Assembly: GCA_947383695.1 (NCBI GenBank)
Contig: OX376642.1
Span: forward strand, 868,001 to 932,000
Source of the DNA: Actinomycetes bacterium
GTDB taxonomy: Bacteria; Actinomycetota; Actinomycetes; Nanopelagicales; Nanopelagicaceae
Direction of reading: 5' to 3'
DNA: 64,000 bases
The notes beneath the pieces were generated by a model, which searched no databases, had not been told where the DNA came from, and saw only the letters and a program-made list of their open reading frames with translations. The translations under genes were made by a program, and so were the position numbers. Below are positions 16,690 to 25,643 of this stretch, in pieces. Numbering within the stretch: the stretch's first letter is position 1; each line of letters starts with the position of its first letter.

Positions 16690-17493
16690 ATGTCCATTCG
16701 CCATTACACACCCCGTCGTCGGGCTAGAGGTGGCGCATCTCCCCTGCTGATCAAGGTAATGGGTGTTGCACTTGGCGCAGCAATTTTGATGCAGATCGCA
16801 TATCCATTAGTAGATGGCACAGCGCTGCAGGTCATCACGATTACATCTGTTTATCTAGCAGCTCTTGCAATGTTCCTTCATGGAGTTGCAGCCTTTGGAG
16901 CGCGTTACGGGTGGAGTCTGCTTGGTATCACTCTTGTCTTTGGATTTTTAATTGAGCAAATCGGAGTAACAACTAGCTGGCCATTTGGTGAGTACACATA
17001 CTCGTCAACATTGGGTCCAAAGTTATTTAGTGTTCCATTAGTTGTGCCATTTGCTTGGGTGATGATCGCTCATCCATGTTTAGTTGCAGCACGCCGAATT
17101 GGTAAGTCATGGGTGTTCTTGTATGGAGCATTGCTTATGACGGCATGGGATCTTTTCTTAGATCCACTTATGGTGACCGCTGGTCGTTGGACATGGGTTG
17201 TTTCAGGTGCACATGTTCCGTTCCAACCTGAGATTCCGTTGTCTAATACATTTGGTTGGTTGTTGTCATCAATAGCGCTCATGACGATTCTGCACTTTTC
17301 AACTCCACGTGATCGCCGCAAGGTGGGTGGATCACTGATTGCAGCTGATGTCATGTTGTTCTGGACCTTATTTTCAGGGGTTGTCGGAAATCTCTTCTTC
17401 TTTGGTCGCCCAGGTATCGCTCTGTTTTCTGGAGCAATCCTTGGCCTCCTCTTAACTCCGTACTTCTTTAATCGATGGGTCGGAAGACCGTAA
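16690..17493 (+). CDS. cruF: Carotenoid 1,2-hydratase, CruF type
   Basis: This 267-residue integral membrane protein has about seven helices. It has the CruF/DUF422 signature regions WPFGEYTYSSTLGPKLFSVPLVVPFAW, AWDLFLDPLMV and IPLSNTFGWLL (given as separate short blocks of one chain). The family adds water to the psi end of carotenoids, producing a tertiary 1-hydroxyl group that can then be glycosylated. It sits 39 bases after the CrtA-like gene and 7 bases before the GT2 gene, the usual CruF-CruG pairing. CAGACT lies six bases before the ATG and may give it its own promoter. Confidence 0.86.
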   Translation: MSIRHYTPRRRARGGASPLLIKVMGVALGAAILMQIAYPLVDGTALQVITITSVYLAALAMFLHGVAAFGARYGWSLLGITLVFGFLIEQIGVTTSWPFGEYTYSSTLGPKLFSVPLVVPFAWVMIAHPCLVAARRIGKSWVFLYGALLMTAWDLFLDPLMVTAGRWTWVVSGAHVPFQPEIPLSNTFGWLLSSIALMTILHFSTPRDRRKVGGSLIAADVMLFWTLFSGVVGNLFFFGRPGIALFSGAILGLLLTPYFFNRWVGRP

Positions 17494-17500
17494 AGCCTTG

Positions 17501-18565
17501 ATGATTCTCTTTTTTCTGCTTCCTCTTATATTGCTGACAATCGCGGCTGTTAACTTTGTGCAAATCCGCACACCTAAAGCTATTTCTGAACTGCAGGACT
17601 CTGTCGGCGTTGTTGTTCCTATGCGTAATGAGATCGAGAATGTTGAAGGGATAGTTGCGACCCTGTCAGCACAAGATGGCCCTTTTCACTTTTACCTCTT
17701 AGATGACAACTCTGAGGATTCAACCTTTGAATTATTACAACGATTTACCGCAGGTGACACACGCTTTACTGTAATCAAAGGTGCGCACTTGGCTGATGGT
17801 TGGATCGGAAAGACCTGGGCCCTGCAGCAATTATTTGAGGCAAGTAATGAAGAGGTTTTGGTTTCAATAGATGCTGATGTGCGATTAACAAATGATGCGA
17901 TCAACAAAGCGGTAACGCTGATGCATGGTGCTCGCTTGGATTTTGTCTCGCCCTATCCTCGTCAGATCGCGCAGAGTTTTGCTGAGCGTTTGATTCAACC
18001 GTTGCTCCAATGGTCCTGGCTTACAACTGTGCCGCTTCGCTTTGCCGAAGGTGCGCGTATGAAATCAATGGCGGTAGCAAATGGTCAGTTCTTTGTTGTT
18101 AGACGTTCTGCATTGGATTCTGTGGGTGGATACCAATCCGTAAAACATGCCGTAATCGATGATGTTTTCTTGGCGCGAGCATTGATGGCGAGCGGTGCTT
18201 CAGGAACAGTGATCAATGGATCAGATATTGCTGAGACTCGAATGTATGCATCATGGAGCGAGATTGAAGCAGGTTACGGAAAGTCCTTGAATAAAGCTTT
18301 TGGTTCGCTGATTGGTGCAAGCTTTGTCATTTCATTTCTCTTTGCAACCAGTCTCGCCCCATTAATTCTAGGCCTACTCGGTAATCCGTACGGCTGGCTG
18401 GGTTTTGCAGCGATTGTCGGTACGCGAGTATTGAGCGCCATCAAGAGTCGTGGACACGTTCTAGATAGTGTGTTGCATCCGATATCTATCGTTGCGCTGA
18501 TTTACCTGATTGTTTACTCATACTTAGTGCGCAAAACAGTGATGTGGAAAGGTCGCACAGTATGA
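17501..18565 (+). CDS. Family 2 glycosyltransferase, CruG-like
   Basis: This 354-residue membrane-associated GT2 has an N-terminal helix and a GT-A catalytic region. That region has VVVPMRNE, the DDNSEDST nucleotide-binding stretch and the SIDADVRL DxD motif. Two to three C-terminal helices follow. Position between CruF and a CrtD-like gene points to a carotenoid glycosyltransferase of the CruG type, acting on the hydroxyl made by CruF. ATG 17501 and the preceding TTG 17498 are both possible starts. The stop overlaps the next ATG (ATGA). Confidence 0.83.
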   Translation: MILFFLLPLILLTIAAVNFVQIRTPKAISELQDSVGVVVPMRNEIENVEGIVATLSAQDGPFHFYLLDDNSEDSTFELLQRFTAGDTRFTVIKGAHLADGWIGKTWALQQLFEASNEEVLVSIDADVRLTNDAINKAVTLMHGARLDFVSPYPRQIAQSFAERLIQPLLQWSWLTTVPLRFAEGARMKSMAVANGQFFVVRRSALDSVGGYQSVKHAVIDDVFLARALMASGASGTVINGSDIAETRMYASWSEIEAGYGKSLNKAFGSLIGASFVISFLFATSLAPLILGLLGNPYGWLGFAAIVGTRVLSAIKSRGHVLDSVLHPISIVALIYLIVYSYLVRKTVMWKGRTV

Positions 18566-20058
18566 AGATCGTGGTGATCGGTGCAGGTATGGGCGGTATG
18601 ACCGCTGCTGCACGTTTGTCACGTGGCGGTCACGAAGTTGTTCTGTATGAAGCATCAGATCAAGTTGGCGGAAAATGTCGTACCGAATGGATTGGCAAGG
18701 TTGCATTTGATACCGGTCCATCATTGCTGACCCTGCCCGCTGTCTATAAGGATTTCTTTCAACGTACCGGTAAGCCAATGGGATTGGTATGTCCTATTGA
18801 ATCTGTTGATCCATCCTTTGATTACCGTTTCGCCGATGGCAGCAATGTGAAGTTTTCAAATCTGTCTCGTAAAAAGACCCTGGATGCAATCACTGAATCC
18901 TTTGGTGCAGAGAGTGCATCCCAATGGGATCGCATTATGAAACGTGCTGAGCGTATGTGGGATGTAAGTCGTGGTCCCTTTATTGAATCTGAGTTGAAAT
19001 CACCATTGTCACTAATCAGGCGAATAACTTTTCTGCGGGATTTGAAGATTATTGCGCCGTGGAAAACTCTGCGTGTTCATGCAGATGAGATTGTGAAGGA
19101 TCAGCATCTTCGCTACATCATGGATCGATATGCAACATATAGCGGTTCAGATCCACGCAAAGCACCTGCGGTGTTATCTACTATCGCATTTGTTGAGGAG
19201 AGTTTTGGTGCTTGGCATGTGAAGGGTGGCCTTGGCCAGCTCCCTGAAAAGGTGTACCAACGCGCTGTAGATGTTGGTGTTACTTTTCATCTGAACTCCC
19301 CCGTTGCAGCTATCTCCACCAAAGGTAAGAAGGCCACAGGTGTAATCCTTGCTGATGGAACCGTGGTTGAAGCAGATGCTATTGTGGCAAATGCCGATGC
19401 TTCCTTGGTCTATAACAAGTTAATCAAGGGCCATAAGCGAACCCTGAAGAAGGCCCGTAAAAACATTGAAAAGGCTGATGTTTCAGTTGCCGGATTCTGC
19501 TTGTTGCTAGGTATGCGCAAAGATGCAGAACAGGTACTTAACCACCACACAATATTGTTTCCTGACAATTACGATGCAGAATTTGATGCGATCTTTACAG
19601 ATGCCAAGCCTGTCGAAAAGCCAACGATCTATATCTGCGCTCCACAAGATCCAGCTATGAGTAAGGATGAAACCCTAGAAGGCTGGTTTGTTCTAGTAAA
19701 CGCTCCTACCCATGGTCAGTTTGATTGGAGCGATAAAGAGTTTGCTCGAAATTATGCCAATACGATTATTGATCAAATCGAAGCGCGTGGGATTTCTGTT
19801 CGAGATCGCTTAGAGTCTTTAACAATTAGAACACCTGCAGATCTGGAAGCTGCAGTTCATGCACCAGGTGGTGCAATTTATGGAACTTCAAGCAATGGTG
19901 CCCGTGCTGCATTTATGCGTGCGAAGAACCGTTCTCCCATTAAAGGTTTGTATTTAGTCGGAGGTTCGGCTCACCCAGGTGGTGGATTACCTCTTGTTGG
20001 AATTAGTGGAGATTTAGTTACTGAAGCAATTGGCTACGAGAAAAACGCACGACACTAA
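18562..20058 (+). CDS. CrtI/CrtD-family carotenoid desaturase
   Basis: This 498-residue FAD-dependent enzyme begins with a Rossmann motif (VVIGAGMGGMTAAARL). It also has the family patterns GGKCRTE and FDTGPSLLTLP, and a C-terminal GGSAHPGGGLPLVGISG. The second desaturase (22584) sits with crtB and is the better phytoene desaturase. This one, linked to CruF and CrtA-like genes, is more likely a CrtD-type 3,4-desaturase of hydroxylated carotenoids. That split is inference. Its ATG overlaps the GT2 stop, and its 3' end overlaps the opposite-strand phosphotransferase by 41 bases. Confidence 0.85.
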   Translation: MKIVVIGAGMGGMTAAARLSRGGHEVVLYEASDQVGGKCRTEWIGKVAFDTGPSLLTLPAVYKDFFQRTGKPMGLVCPIESVDPSFDYRFADGSNVKFSNLSRKKTLDAITESFGAESASQWDRIMKRAERMWDVSRGPFIESELKSPLSLIRRITFLRDLKIIAPWKTLRVHADEIVKDQHLRYIMDRYATYSGSDPRKAPAVLSTIAFVEESFGAWHVKGGLGQLPEKVYQRAVDVGVTFHLNSPVAAISTKGKKATGVILADGTVVEADAIVANADASLVYNKLIKGHKRTLKKARKNIEKADVSVAGFCLLLGMRKDAEQVLNHHTILFPDNYDAEFDAIFTDAKPVEKPTIYICAPQDPAMSKDETLEGWFVLVNAPTHGQFDWSDKEFARNYANTIIDQIEARGISVRDRLESLTIRTPADLEAAVHAPGGAIYGTSSNGARAAFMRAKNRSPIKGLYLVGGSAHPGGGLPLVGISGDLVTEAIGYEKNARH

Positions 20059-20644
20059 TAAAGCTGTAGCACTGAATCGCAAAGAAAATCATTGAAAGTA
20101 CTGTTACACCTGGAAGTCCTACAAGATCCAATACCAAGATAATAAATATGTAGCTTGCTCGCATTGGACGTTCAGCGGGAGTAACTACACCTAGGTCGCT
20201 TACACCCAATGAGATCAACTTTGTTCGCGCATACTCTTGGAACGCTGCAACGCTCCACAGAGCGATCGGGATCCACGCTGGAACGCCGATCACATACAGG
20301 GTGTAGAACCACAGCGCTTCACTAATTCGATCTACAACTGAATCAAGGGTTGCGCCCCATTTACTGTCTCGCTGCTGGAATATCGCAACGCTTCCATCGA
20401 TTCCATCGCAAAATAGAGAGAAAACTAGGAAACCAATAGACCACCAGGTCTGAGCCGTTAACGCGGTGCCAACAGCACCTAACAAACCTAAGTAGGTAAG
20501 TGCGTTAGGAGAAATGCGAAGCAAGGTGCAGATCAAACCAAAACGATAAGAAATGTTCAGCCACGCACCGACGATGCCCTTTGTTTCAGCATCGCTATGC
20601 AAAGAACTCCACTTTGCCTTGAACTCTTGGTTACTGAGCATCAT
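20018..20644 (-). CDS. CDP-alcohol phosphatidyltransferase family protein
   Basis: This 208-residue membrane enzyme is predicted to transfer a phosphatidyl or phospho-alcohol group from a CDP-activated donor. The catalytic pattern is visible at D80, D83-G84, A87, G97, D101 and D105. The Arg that usually follows A87 is Ile here, a deviation from the textbook motif that may mark an unusual substrate. About five hydrophobic helices surround it. It overlaps the end of metF by 14 bases and is co-transcribed with it. The substrate is unknown. Confidence 0.82.
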   Translation of the reverse strand: MMLSNQEFKAKWSSLHSDAETKGIVGAWLNISYRFGLICTLLRISPNALTYLGLLGAVGTALTAQTWWSIGFLVFSLFCDGIDGSVAIFQQRDSKWGATLDSVVDRISEALWFYTLYVIGVPAWIPIALWSVAAFQEYARTKLISLGVSDLGVVTPAERPMRASYIFIILVLDLVGLPGVTVLSMIFFAIQCYSFISVVRFSRSQLLQ

Positions 20645-21485
20645 TGAGCTTTCTGTAGATTTCTTGGGTAGCTGTCGAGCTATTCATTGTGTAAAAGTGT
20701 AGGCCTGGTGCACCAGCGGCTAATAGATCTCTGCAGAGTGATGTTGCTATCTCTACGCCCAGCGCACGCACAGCGTGCGGATCATTTTCAACCTTCGCAA
20801 AAGCATCAGCGATGTGGCGTGGAATTGGGGTTCCACCAAGTTCAGCCATGCGATGAAGCAACTTAACGTTGGTTACGGGCAGGATGCCAGGAATGATTAC
20901 CAACCTTGATCCTCGTGTCGCAAGTGCTTCAACTAATTGGGTGTACTGCTTTACTTCAAAGAAAAATTGAGTGGTCGCAAAGGTTGCTCCAAGTTCTTCT
21001 TTGCGAATAAGTACATCTACATCTTTATCAAAGTCTCCGTTAGATGCAGGGTGGCCATCTGGAAATGCAGCAACTCCAATTGTGAAGCCACCAAACTCGT
21101 CAGCTAATTGAACTAATTCATCCGCATGATTGAAACCACCTGGTGTTGGAGTCCATGGCGCACTTGGTCCTCCAGTTGGATCTCCACGCAACGCCAAAAT
21201 ACTTGTGATTCCTGCTTCTTTATAACTGTGCAAAATTGCGATCAATTCATCACGAGTAGATCCAACACATGTCAGGTGAGCAACAGTTGAAATACCTGTC
21301 CGCTTAGTAATTTCTTGAGCGATTCGAATTGAGCGATCTCTGGTCGAGCCACCTGCGCCATATGTAACGGAGACAAAGTCGGGGGCGATTGATTTAAGCC
21401 CTTCAATGGCAGCCCACAGCCGTTCTTCACCCTCAACATCCTTTGGAGGGAAGAACTCGAATGAATACGAAGTGCGGAGTACCAC
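20631..21485 (-). CDS. metF: Methylenetetrahydrofolate reductase
   Basis: This 284-residue TIM-barrel flavoenzyme reduces 5,10-methylene-THF to 5-methyl-THF for methionine synthesis. It has the N-terminal SFEFFPPK, then FVSVTYGAGGSTRD and LALRGDPTG, which are all signatures of the family. The GTG at 21485 is the only in-frame start, since a TAA lies a few codons upstream. TACCCT lies six bases before it, so the mRNA is probably leaderless. It is divergent from the GGPP synthase gene with 22 bases between start codons. Confidence 0.93.
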   Translation of the reverse strand: MVLRTSYSFEFFPPKDVEGEERLWAAIEGLKSIAPDFVSVTYGAGGSTRDRSIRIAQEITKRTGISTVAHLTCVGSTRDELIAILHSYKEAGITSILALRGDPTGGPSAPWTPTPGGFNHADELVQLADEFGGFTIGVAAFPDGHPASNGDFDKDVDVLIRKEELGATFATTQFFFEVKQYTQLVEALATRGSRLVIIPGILPVTNVKLLHRMAELGGTPIPRHIADAFAKVENDPHAVRALGVEIATSLCRDLLAAGAPGLHFYTMNSSTATQEIYRKLNDAQ

Positions 21486-21491
21486 GGAGTG

Positions 21492-21501
21492 AGGGTACCG
21501 T
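21492..21501. promoter_or_regulatory. Overlapping divergent -10 boxes, metF / GGPP synthase
   Basis: On the plus strand TACCGT (21496-21501) lies six bases before the GTG at 21508. On the minus strand TACCCT (21497-21492) lies six bases before the GTG at 21485. The boxes share the TA at 21496-21497 within GGTACC. Polymerase could not occupy both at once, so the two genes may be mutually exclusive in initiation. No good -35 is seen for either. Confidence 0.5.
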
Positions 21502-21507
21502 TACCGC

Positions 21508-22584
21508 GTGAGTTCAGAGCCGAAGGCAACATTAAAGAGCGTGCGAAGCGCCGTTGAAGAAGAGCTAAGCATCTTCCTCAACCGCGAAAGCGCATATCTG
21601 AATTCGATCTCATCAGATTTATCACCCGTATCAGATGCCCTGACCTCCTTCTTATTAGATAGTGGAAAGCGACTTCGCCCACTGTTTGCCTATGCTGGAT
21701 TTGCAGCTGCCGGTGGAGCAATCGAAAAATCAACTACCCGTGCAATGGCCGCTCTTGAGTTACTGCAAGCATGCGCGTTGATTCATGATGATTTGATGGA
21801 TGGATCAGATACACGCAGAGGTAAGCCATCTATTCATCGTCACTTTGAATCTATTCATGTGCAGGATCAACTAGATGGATTTGCGCCTCAATATGGATTA
21901 TCTGCTGCGGTCTTGCTTGGCGATCTTGCACTTGTGTGGTCTGATCAAATGATTAACAGCGCTGGCTTATCCACTGAACAGTACGCGCGAATGATTCCTT
22001 TGTATAATGAGATGCGTGTTGAGTTAATGGCTGGACAGTTCTTGGACATTCATGAACAAACTCAAAAAGACACCAGCACAGACCGTTCGATGAAGATTGC
22101 ACGATACAAATCGGGTAAATACACCATTGAACGTCCACTGCATTTGGGTGCTGCTATCAGCGCAAAGCCAAGTAGTGAAATATTTGCCGCGCTGTCTGCA
22201 TATGGCCTGCCATTAGGTGAAGCTTTCCAACTTCGCGATGATCTATTGGGTGTCTTTGGAGATCCATCAGTTACCGGCAAGCCTGCAGGTGATGATCTTC
22301 GTGAAGGTAAGCGCACTGTGTTAATTGCATTGACACATGAACGCCAATCCCCTGCACAGGCTGAAACATGTAAGAAGTACTTTGGTCGCGCAGATCTTGA
22401 TGCTCAGGGTGTTGCTATTTTGCAAGAAATCATTGAATCCACCGGTGCGCGGGCCGAGCTTGAATCAACTATTGAAAAACTAACTGATGCTGCTTTACAT
22501 GCAGCTGAGTCATCACTTTTCACCAACGATGGAAGAGCTTTGCTCGTCGAGCTAGCTAACATCGCAACTAAAAGGAGTGCTTAA
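21508..22584 (+). CDS. crtE: Geranylgeranyl diphosphate synthase (polyprenyl synthetase)
   Basis: This 358-residue trans-prenyltransferase condenses isopentenyl diphosphate units into C20 (or similar) diphosphate for carotenoids. The first Asp-rich motif is DDLMD at 94-98. The second region is DDLLGVFGD from 244. The KRLRP substrate-binding stretch is near residue 54. It resembles the IdsA/GGPP synthases of actinobacteria. It is the first gene of a crtE-crtI-crtB operon, with a 1-base overlap to crtI. The start is GTG with a -10 box six bases before it. Chain length is inferred from the neighbours. Confidence 0.9.
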   Translation: MSSEPKATLKSVRSAVEEELSIFLNRESAYLNSISSDLSPVSDALTSFLLDSGKRLRPLFAYAGFAAAGGAIEKSTTRAMAALELLQACALIHDDLMDGSDTRRGKPSIHRHFESIHVQDQLDGFAPQYGLSAAVLLGDLALVWSDQMINSAGLSTEQYARMIPLYNEMRVELMAGQFLDIHEQTQKDTSTDRSMKIARYKSGKYTIERPLHLGAAISAKPSSEIFAALSAYGLPLGEAFQLRDDLLGVFGDPSVTGKPAGDDLREGKRTVLIALTHERQSPAQAETCKKYFGRADLDAQGVAILQEIIESTGARAELESTIEKLTDAALHAAESSLFTNDGRALLVELANIATKRSA

Positions 22585-24068
22585 TGCCTGCTCGCGTCAA
22601 AGGACCCACAGATCATGTCGTCATCGTTGGAGCGGGTTACGCCGGCTTAAGCGCTGCGCTGCGTCTGGCAGGTGCTGGCCGCAAGGTAACTGTTATTGAA
22701 CGAGAATCTGTTCCAGGCGGACGAAGCGGTTTGTTGAAAAAGGATGGGTACTCATTTGATACCGGTCCAACTGTTTTGACTATGCCTTCACTTATTCAAG
22801 ATGCATTTAGTTGCGTCGGAGAAGATATGAAGGACTGGGTTGAACTGATGCCAGTTTCACCTTTATACCGTGCTTACTACGCAGATGGATCGCAACTAGA
22901 TGTCCATGCAAATACCAAGCAAATGGAAGCTGAAATTGCAGAGAAGATCAGCCCTGAAGAGGCAGCTGGTTACGCACGCTATGTAGATTTTGTAACTAAG
23001 TTATACAAGTACGAGATGAATGACTTCATCGACAGAAATATCGATTCACCACTTAATTTGTTGACACCTAACCTTGCCCGTCTTATCGCGTTGGGTGGCT
23101 TCCGCCGTCTGTCACCAAAGGTCAATCAGTTTATGAAGGATCCACGTCTTCAGAAGGTGTACTCATTCCAGGCTATGTATGCAGGTGTTAGTCCGCAACA
23201 GGCGTTAGCAATTTATGCGGTCATCGCATACATGGACTCAGTCAATGGGGTGTTCTTCCCTAAGGGTGGAATGCATGCAGTTCCTCGTGCGATGGCTGCA
23301 GCTGCAGAAAAACATGGAGTTGAATTTAAGTACAACACAACTGTTACAAAGGTAGATGTTCACAACGGTCGCGCAAAGGCGGTCATCACAGAGGACGGTC
23401 AACGCATCGAGTGCGATGCAATTATCTTGAACCCAGATCTTCCTGTTGCTTGGCGAGATTTGCTGGGCAAAACTCCGCTTTCAGTTAAGCGCCTGAACTA
23501 TTCGCCATCATGTGTAACTATGTTGGTTGGTTCATCAAAGAAGTATGACTTTGCCGCCCACCACAACATTCACTTTGGTGAATCATGGGATGGCGTCTTT
23601 GATGAATTAATCAAGCAAAAGAAGCTCATGAGCGACCCAAGTGTGTTAGTAACAATTCCTTCGATGGATGATCCATCACTTGCGCCAGAGGGAAAGCATT
23701 CATATTACGTACTGTTTCCAACCCCTAACTTGGATGCAGATATTGATTGGACCAAGCAGGCAAAGCCGTATCGCGATCACATGGTTGAGATCTTGGAGCA
23801 ACGTGGGTACACAGGCTTTGGCGATGCGATTGAGACTGAAGTTTTAACAACTCCACTTGATTGGCAGGCACAAGGCATGGAAGCTGGTGCACCATTTGCC
23901 AGCGCACACACCTTCTTCCAAACGGGTCCATTTAGACCACGCAATATGGCAGCTGGTATTGAAAATGTTGTCTTTGCTGGTTCTGGAACTCAACCAGGTG
24001 TTGGCGTTCCGATGGTTTTGATCTCCGGTCGACTTGCTGCAGAACGTATTGTGGGACCAGTTAAATAA
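22584..24068 (+). CDS. crtI: Phytoene desaturase
   Basis: This 494-residue FAD enzyme desaturates phytoene towards lycopene. It has the dinucleotide-binding motif VVIVGAGYAGLSAALRLAGAG, then GGRSG and FDTGPTVLTMP, and a C-terminal GSGTQPGVGVPMVLISG. These are the bacterial CrtI signatures. It lies directly between GGPP synthase and crtB (TAATG overlap, then 0 bases), the standard core of a carotenoid pathway. It differs clearly from the CrtD-like paralogue at 18562. Confidence 0.93.
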   Translation: MPARVKGPTDHVVIVGAGYAGLSAALRLAGAGRKVTVIERESVPGGRSGLLKKDGYSFDTGPTVLTMPSLIQDAFSCVGEDMKDWVELMPVSPLYRAYYADGSQLDVHANTKQMEAEIAEKISPEEAAGYARYVDFVTKLYKYEMNDFIDRNIDSPLNLLTPNLARLIALGGFRRLSPKVNQFMKDPRLQKVYSFQAMYAGVSPQQALAIYAVIAYMDSVNGVFFPKGGMHAVPRAMAAAAEKHGVEFKYNTTVTKVDVHNGRAKAVITEDGQRIECDAIILNPDLPVAWRDLLGKTPLSVKRLNYSPSCVTMLVGSSKKYDFAAHHNIHFGESWDGVFDELIKQKKLMSDPSVLVTIPSMDDPSLAPEGKHSYYVLFPTPNLDADIDWTKQAKPYRDHMVEILEQRGYTGFGDAIETEVLTTPLDWQAQGMEAGAPFASAHTFFQTGPFRPRNMAAGIENVVFAGSGTQPGVGVPMVLISGRLAAERIVGPVK

Positions 24069-24971
24069 ATGGATGAGTTAACCGCTGCAGGGATTACAGA
24101 TCCCAATCTTCGTGCATCGTATGAAGAGTGCAAGCGGCTTAACGCCTTGCATGGAAAGACTTATTACTTAGCAACCTTGTTGTTGCCCAAAGCAAAACGT
24201 CCCTTTGTTCATGCACTGTATGGATTTGCGCGTTATGCAGATGAGATCGTTGATGATTTAGCCTCAGAGCTAAGCGTTGAAGAAAAAGCTGAAGTACTGA
24301 GCACATGGGGCAATGGAGTTCTGGCAGATCTTAAAAAAGGAACCAGCCAGGATCATGTGGGTCGCGCCTTAATCGATACCGTCAATCGTTTTGATATCCC
24401 CCACGAGCACTTTGAAGCTTTCTTACATTCGATGACGATGGATTTAACTATTCAAGAGTATGAAAGTTATGAAGATTTAATTGAATATGTGTATGGCTCA
24501 GCAGCTGTAATTGGTTTAGAGATGGTTCCTATTTTGGGACCGCTACACACTGATGCCTTTGAAGCCGCCAAAAAGCTTGGTATCGCCTTCCAATTAGCTA
24601 ACTTCATTCGCGATGTGGATGAGGATCTGGATCGCGGACGTGTATACCTGCCGCTCAAGGAGTTAGGTCAGTTTGGTGTAACCCGCGAAATGCTAGAAGA
24701 ACGTGTTTTAACCCCAGAAATTATTGAAGCTCTGAAGTTCCAAATCGCACGTGTTCGCCAATTGCAAGCAGAAGCAGCACCTGGGATAAAGATGCTGGAA
24801 GCATCAAGTCGTCCATGTATTGAAGCTGCAAGTACCTTGTACTGCGGAATTGTTGATGAGGTTGAAAAGATTGGTTATGACATCTTCAATCACCGAGCAA
24901 AGACATCTACAGCTAGAAGAATTCGTGTTGCAGGTGCTGCATTTGTTAAGCGCCAACTGATTTCACGCTAA
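24069..24971 (+). CDS. crtB: Phytoene synthase
   Basis: This 300-residue squalene/phytoene synthase family enzyme joins two GGPP molecules into phytoene. Two metal-binding motifs are visible: RYADEIVDD (D58, D62, D63) and the second, FQLANFIRDVDEDLDRGRVYLP-like (written in full only as the short block NFIRDVDED). Both are needed for the Mg-dependent reaction. The ATG follows the crtI stop directly. A TPP riboswitch begins within about 6-10 bases after its stop. Confidence 0.95.
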   Translation: MDELTAAGITDPNLRASYEECKRLNALHGKTYYLATLLLPKAKRPFVHALYGFARYADEIVDDLASELSVEEKAEVLSTWGNGVLADLKKGTSQDHVGRALIDTVNRFDIPHEHFEAFLHSMTMDLTIQEYESYEDLIEYVYGSAAVIGLEMVPILGPLHTDAFEAAKKLGIAFQLANFIRDVDEDLDRGRVYLPLKELGQFGVTREMLEERVLTPEIIEALKFQIARVRQLQAEAAPGIKMLEASSRPCIEAASTLYCGIVDEVEKIGYDIFNHRAKTSTARRIRVAGAAFVKRQLISR

Positions 24972-24976
24972 AGTAA

Positions 24977-25060
24977 CAACTACGGGAGCCCACAAGGCTG
25001 AGAGGGTCTGAAATTCAGACCGACCGATTGACCCATCCGGTAATGCGGATGCGGAAAGGA
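24977..25060 (+). promoter_or_regulatory. TPP riboswitch (THI element)
   Basis: The element shows the conserved blocks of the thiamine pyrophosphate aptamer: a CGGGAGCC start, GGCTGAGAGGGTC, a GACC...CGATTGACCC region and CATCCGGTAATGCGGATG. The 3' strand runs into the ribosome site (AAAGGA) seven bases before the ATG of the PnuT-like gene. This points to control of translation initiation by thiamine pyrophosphate. It starts only a few bases after the crtB stop, so its transcript must come from upstream. Confidence 0.9.
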
Positions 25061-25067
25061 TTTAACT

Positions 25068-25643
25068 ATGTCATCCATCGTTTTTACAGCCTGGGGCTAC
25101 GAAGTCTCAATTCTGGAATTCTGCGCAGCGATTACATCATTTGTTGGTGTGTACCTGGGAACAACTGGCAAGCAAATCACATGGCCTTGGTGGGCGCTCA
25201 GTAGCTACTTGTATGGAGTCTTTTTCTATCAAGTTGATCTCTTTGCAAGTGCGGTTCTGCAAATAGTTTTCATTATTGCCGCAGTGTACGGTTCAAGAGG
25301 TTGGGCACCGACAGGTGCGGTTCCTGGAAGAGTTTCAAATCGCAATCGTGGTTTTATCGCGATAGCTGTTGTTGTGAGTGTTGCGGCTTTAACACCAGTC
25401 TTAGCAAATTTAGGAGCAGCAGCCACGTGGACTGATGCTTTCTTGCTGATCGGTAGTTTGGTTGCACAAATCATGATGGTCTATGAGAAGTATGAATCAT
25501 GGATTGTGTGGTTAATTGTTGATTTAGCTGGAACTATTCAATACGCATTACTTGGATACTGGTTTACCGCTGTGCTGTACGGAATGTTTACAGTTATTGC
25601 AGTGATCGGTTGGAAACGTTGGAATGACTCTCTTAGCCATTGA
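25068..25643 (+). CDS. pnuT: PnuT-like thiamine transporter (PnuC family)
   Basis: This 191-residue membrane protein has about seven helices and the PnuC-family patterns NxxG/WPWWALSSYLYGVFFYQ near the N-terminus and WIVWLIVDLAGTIQYALLGYWFTAVLYG-type end (short blocks WIVWLIVD and GYWFTAVLYG). PnuC members carry vitamins by facilitated diffusion. The TPP riboswitch in front makes thiamine the likely substrate, hence PnuT. Its last 20 bases overlap the kinase-like gene. Confidence 0.88.
   Translation: MSSIVFTAWGYEVSILEFCAAITSFVGVYLGTTGKQITWPWWALSSYLYGVFFYQVDLFASAVLQIVFIIAAVYGSRGWAPTGAVPGRVSNRNRGFIAIAVVVSVAALTPVLANLGAAATWTDAFLLIGSLVAQIMMVYEKYESWIVWLIVDLAGTIQYALLGYWFTAVLYGMFTVIAVIGWKRWNDSLSH

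Noticed and set aside
16000-25067. Lycopene cyclase within the carotenoid region
   Set aside because: I looked for CrtY, CrtL and CrtYc/d-like proteins; every gene in the stretch is accounted for otherwise.
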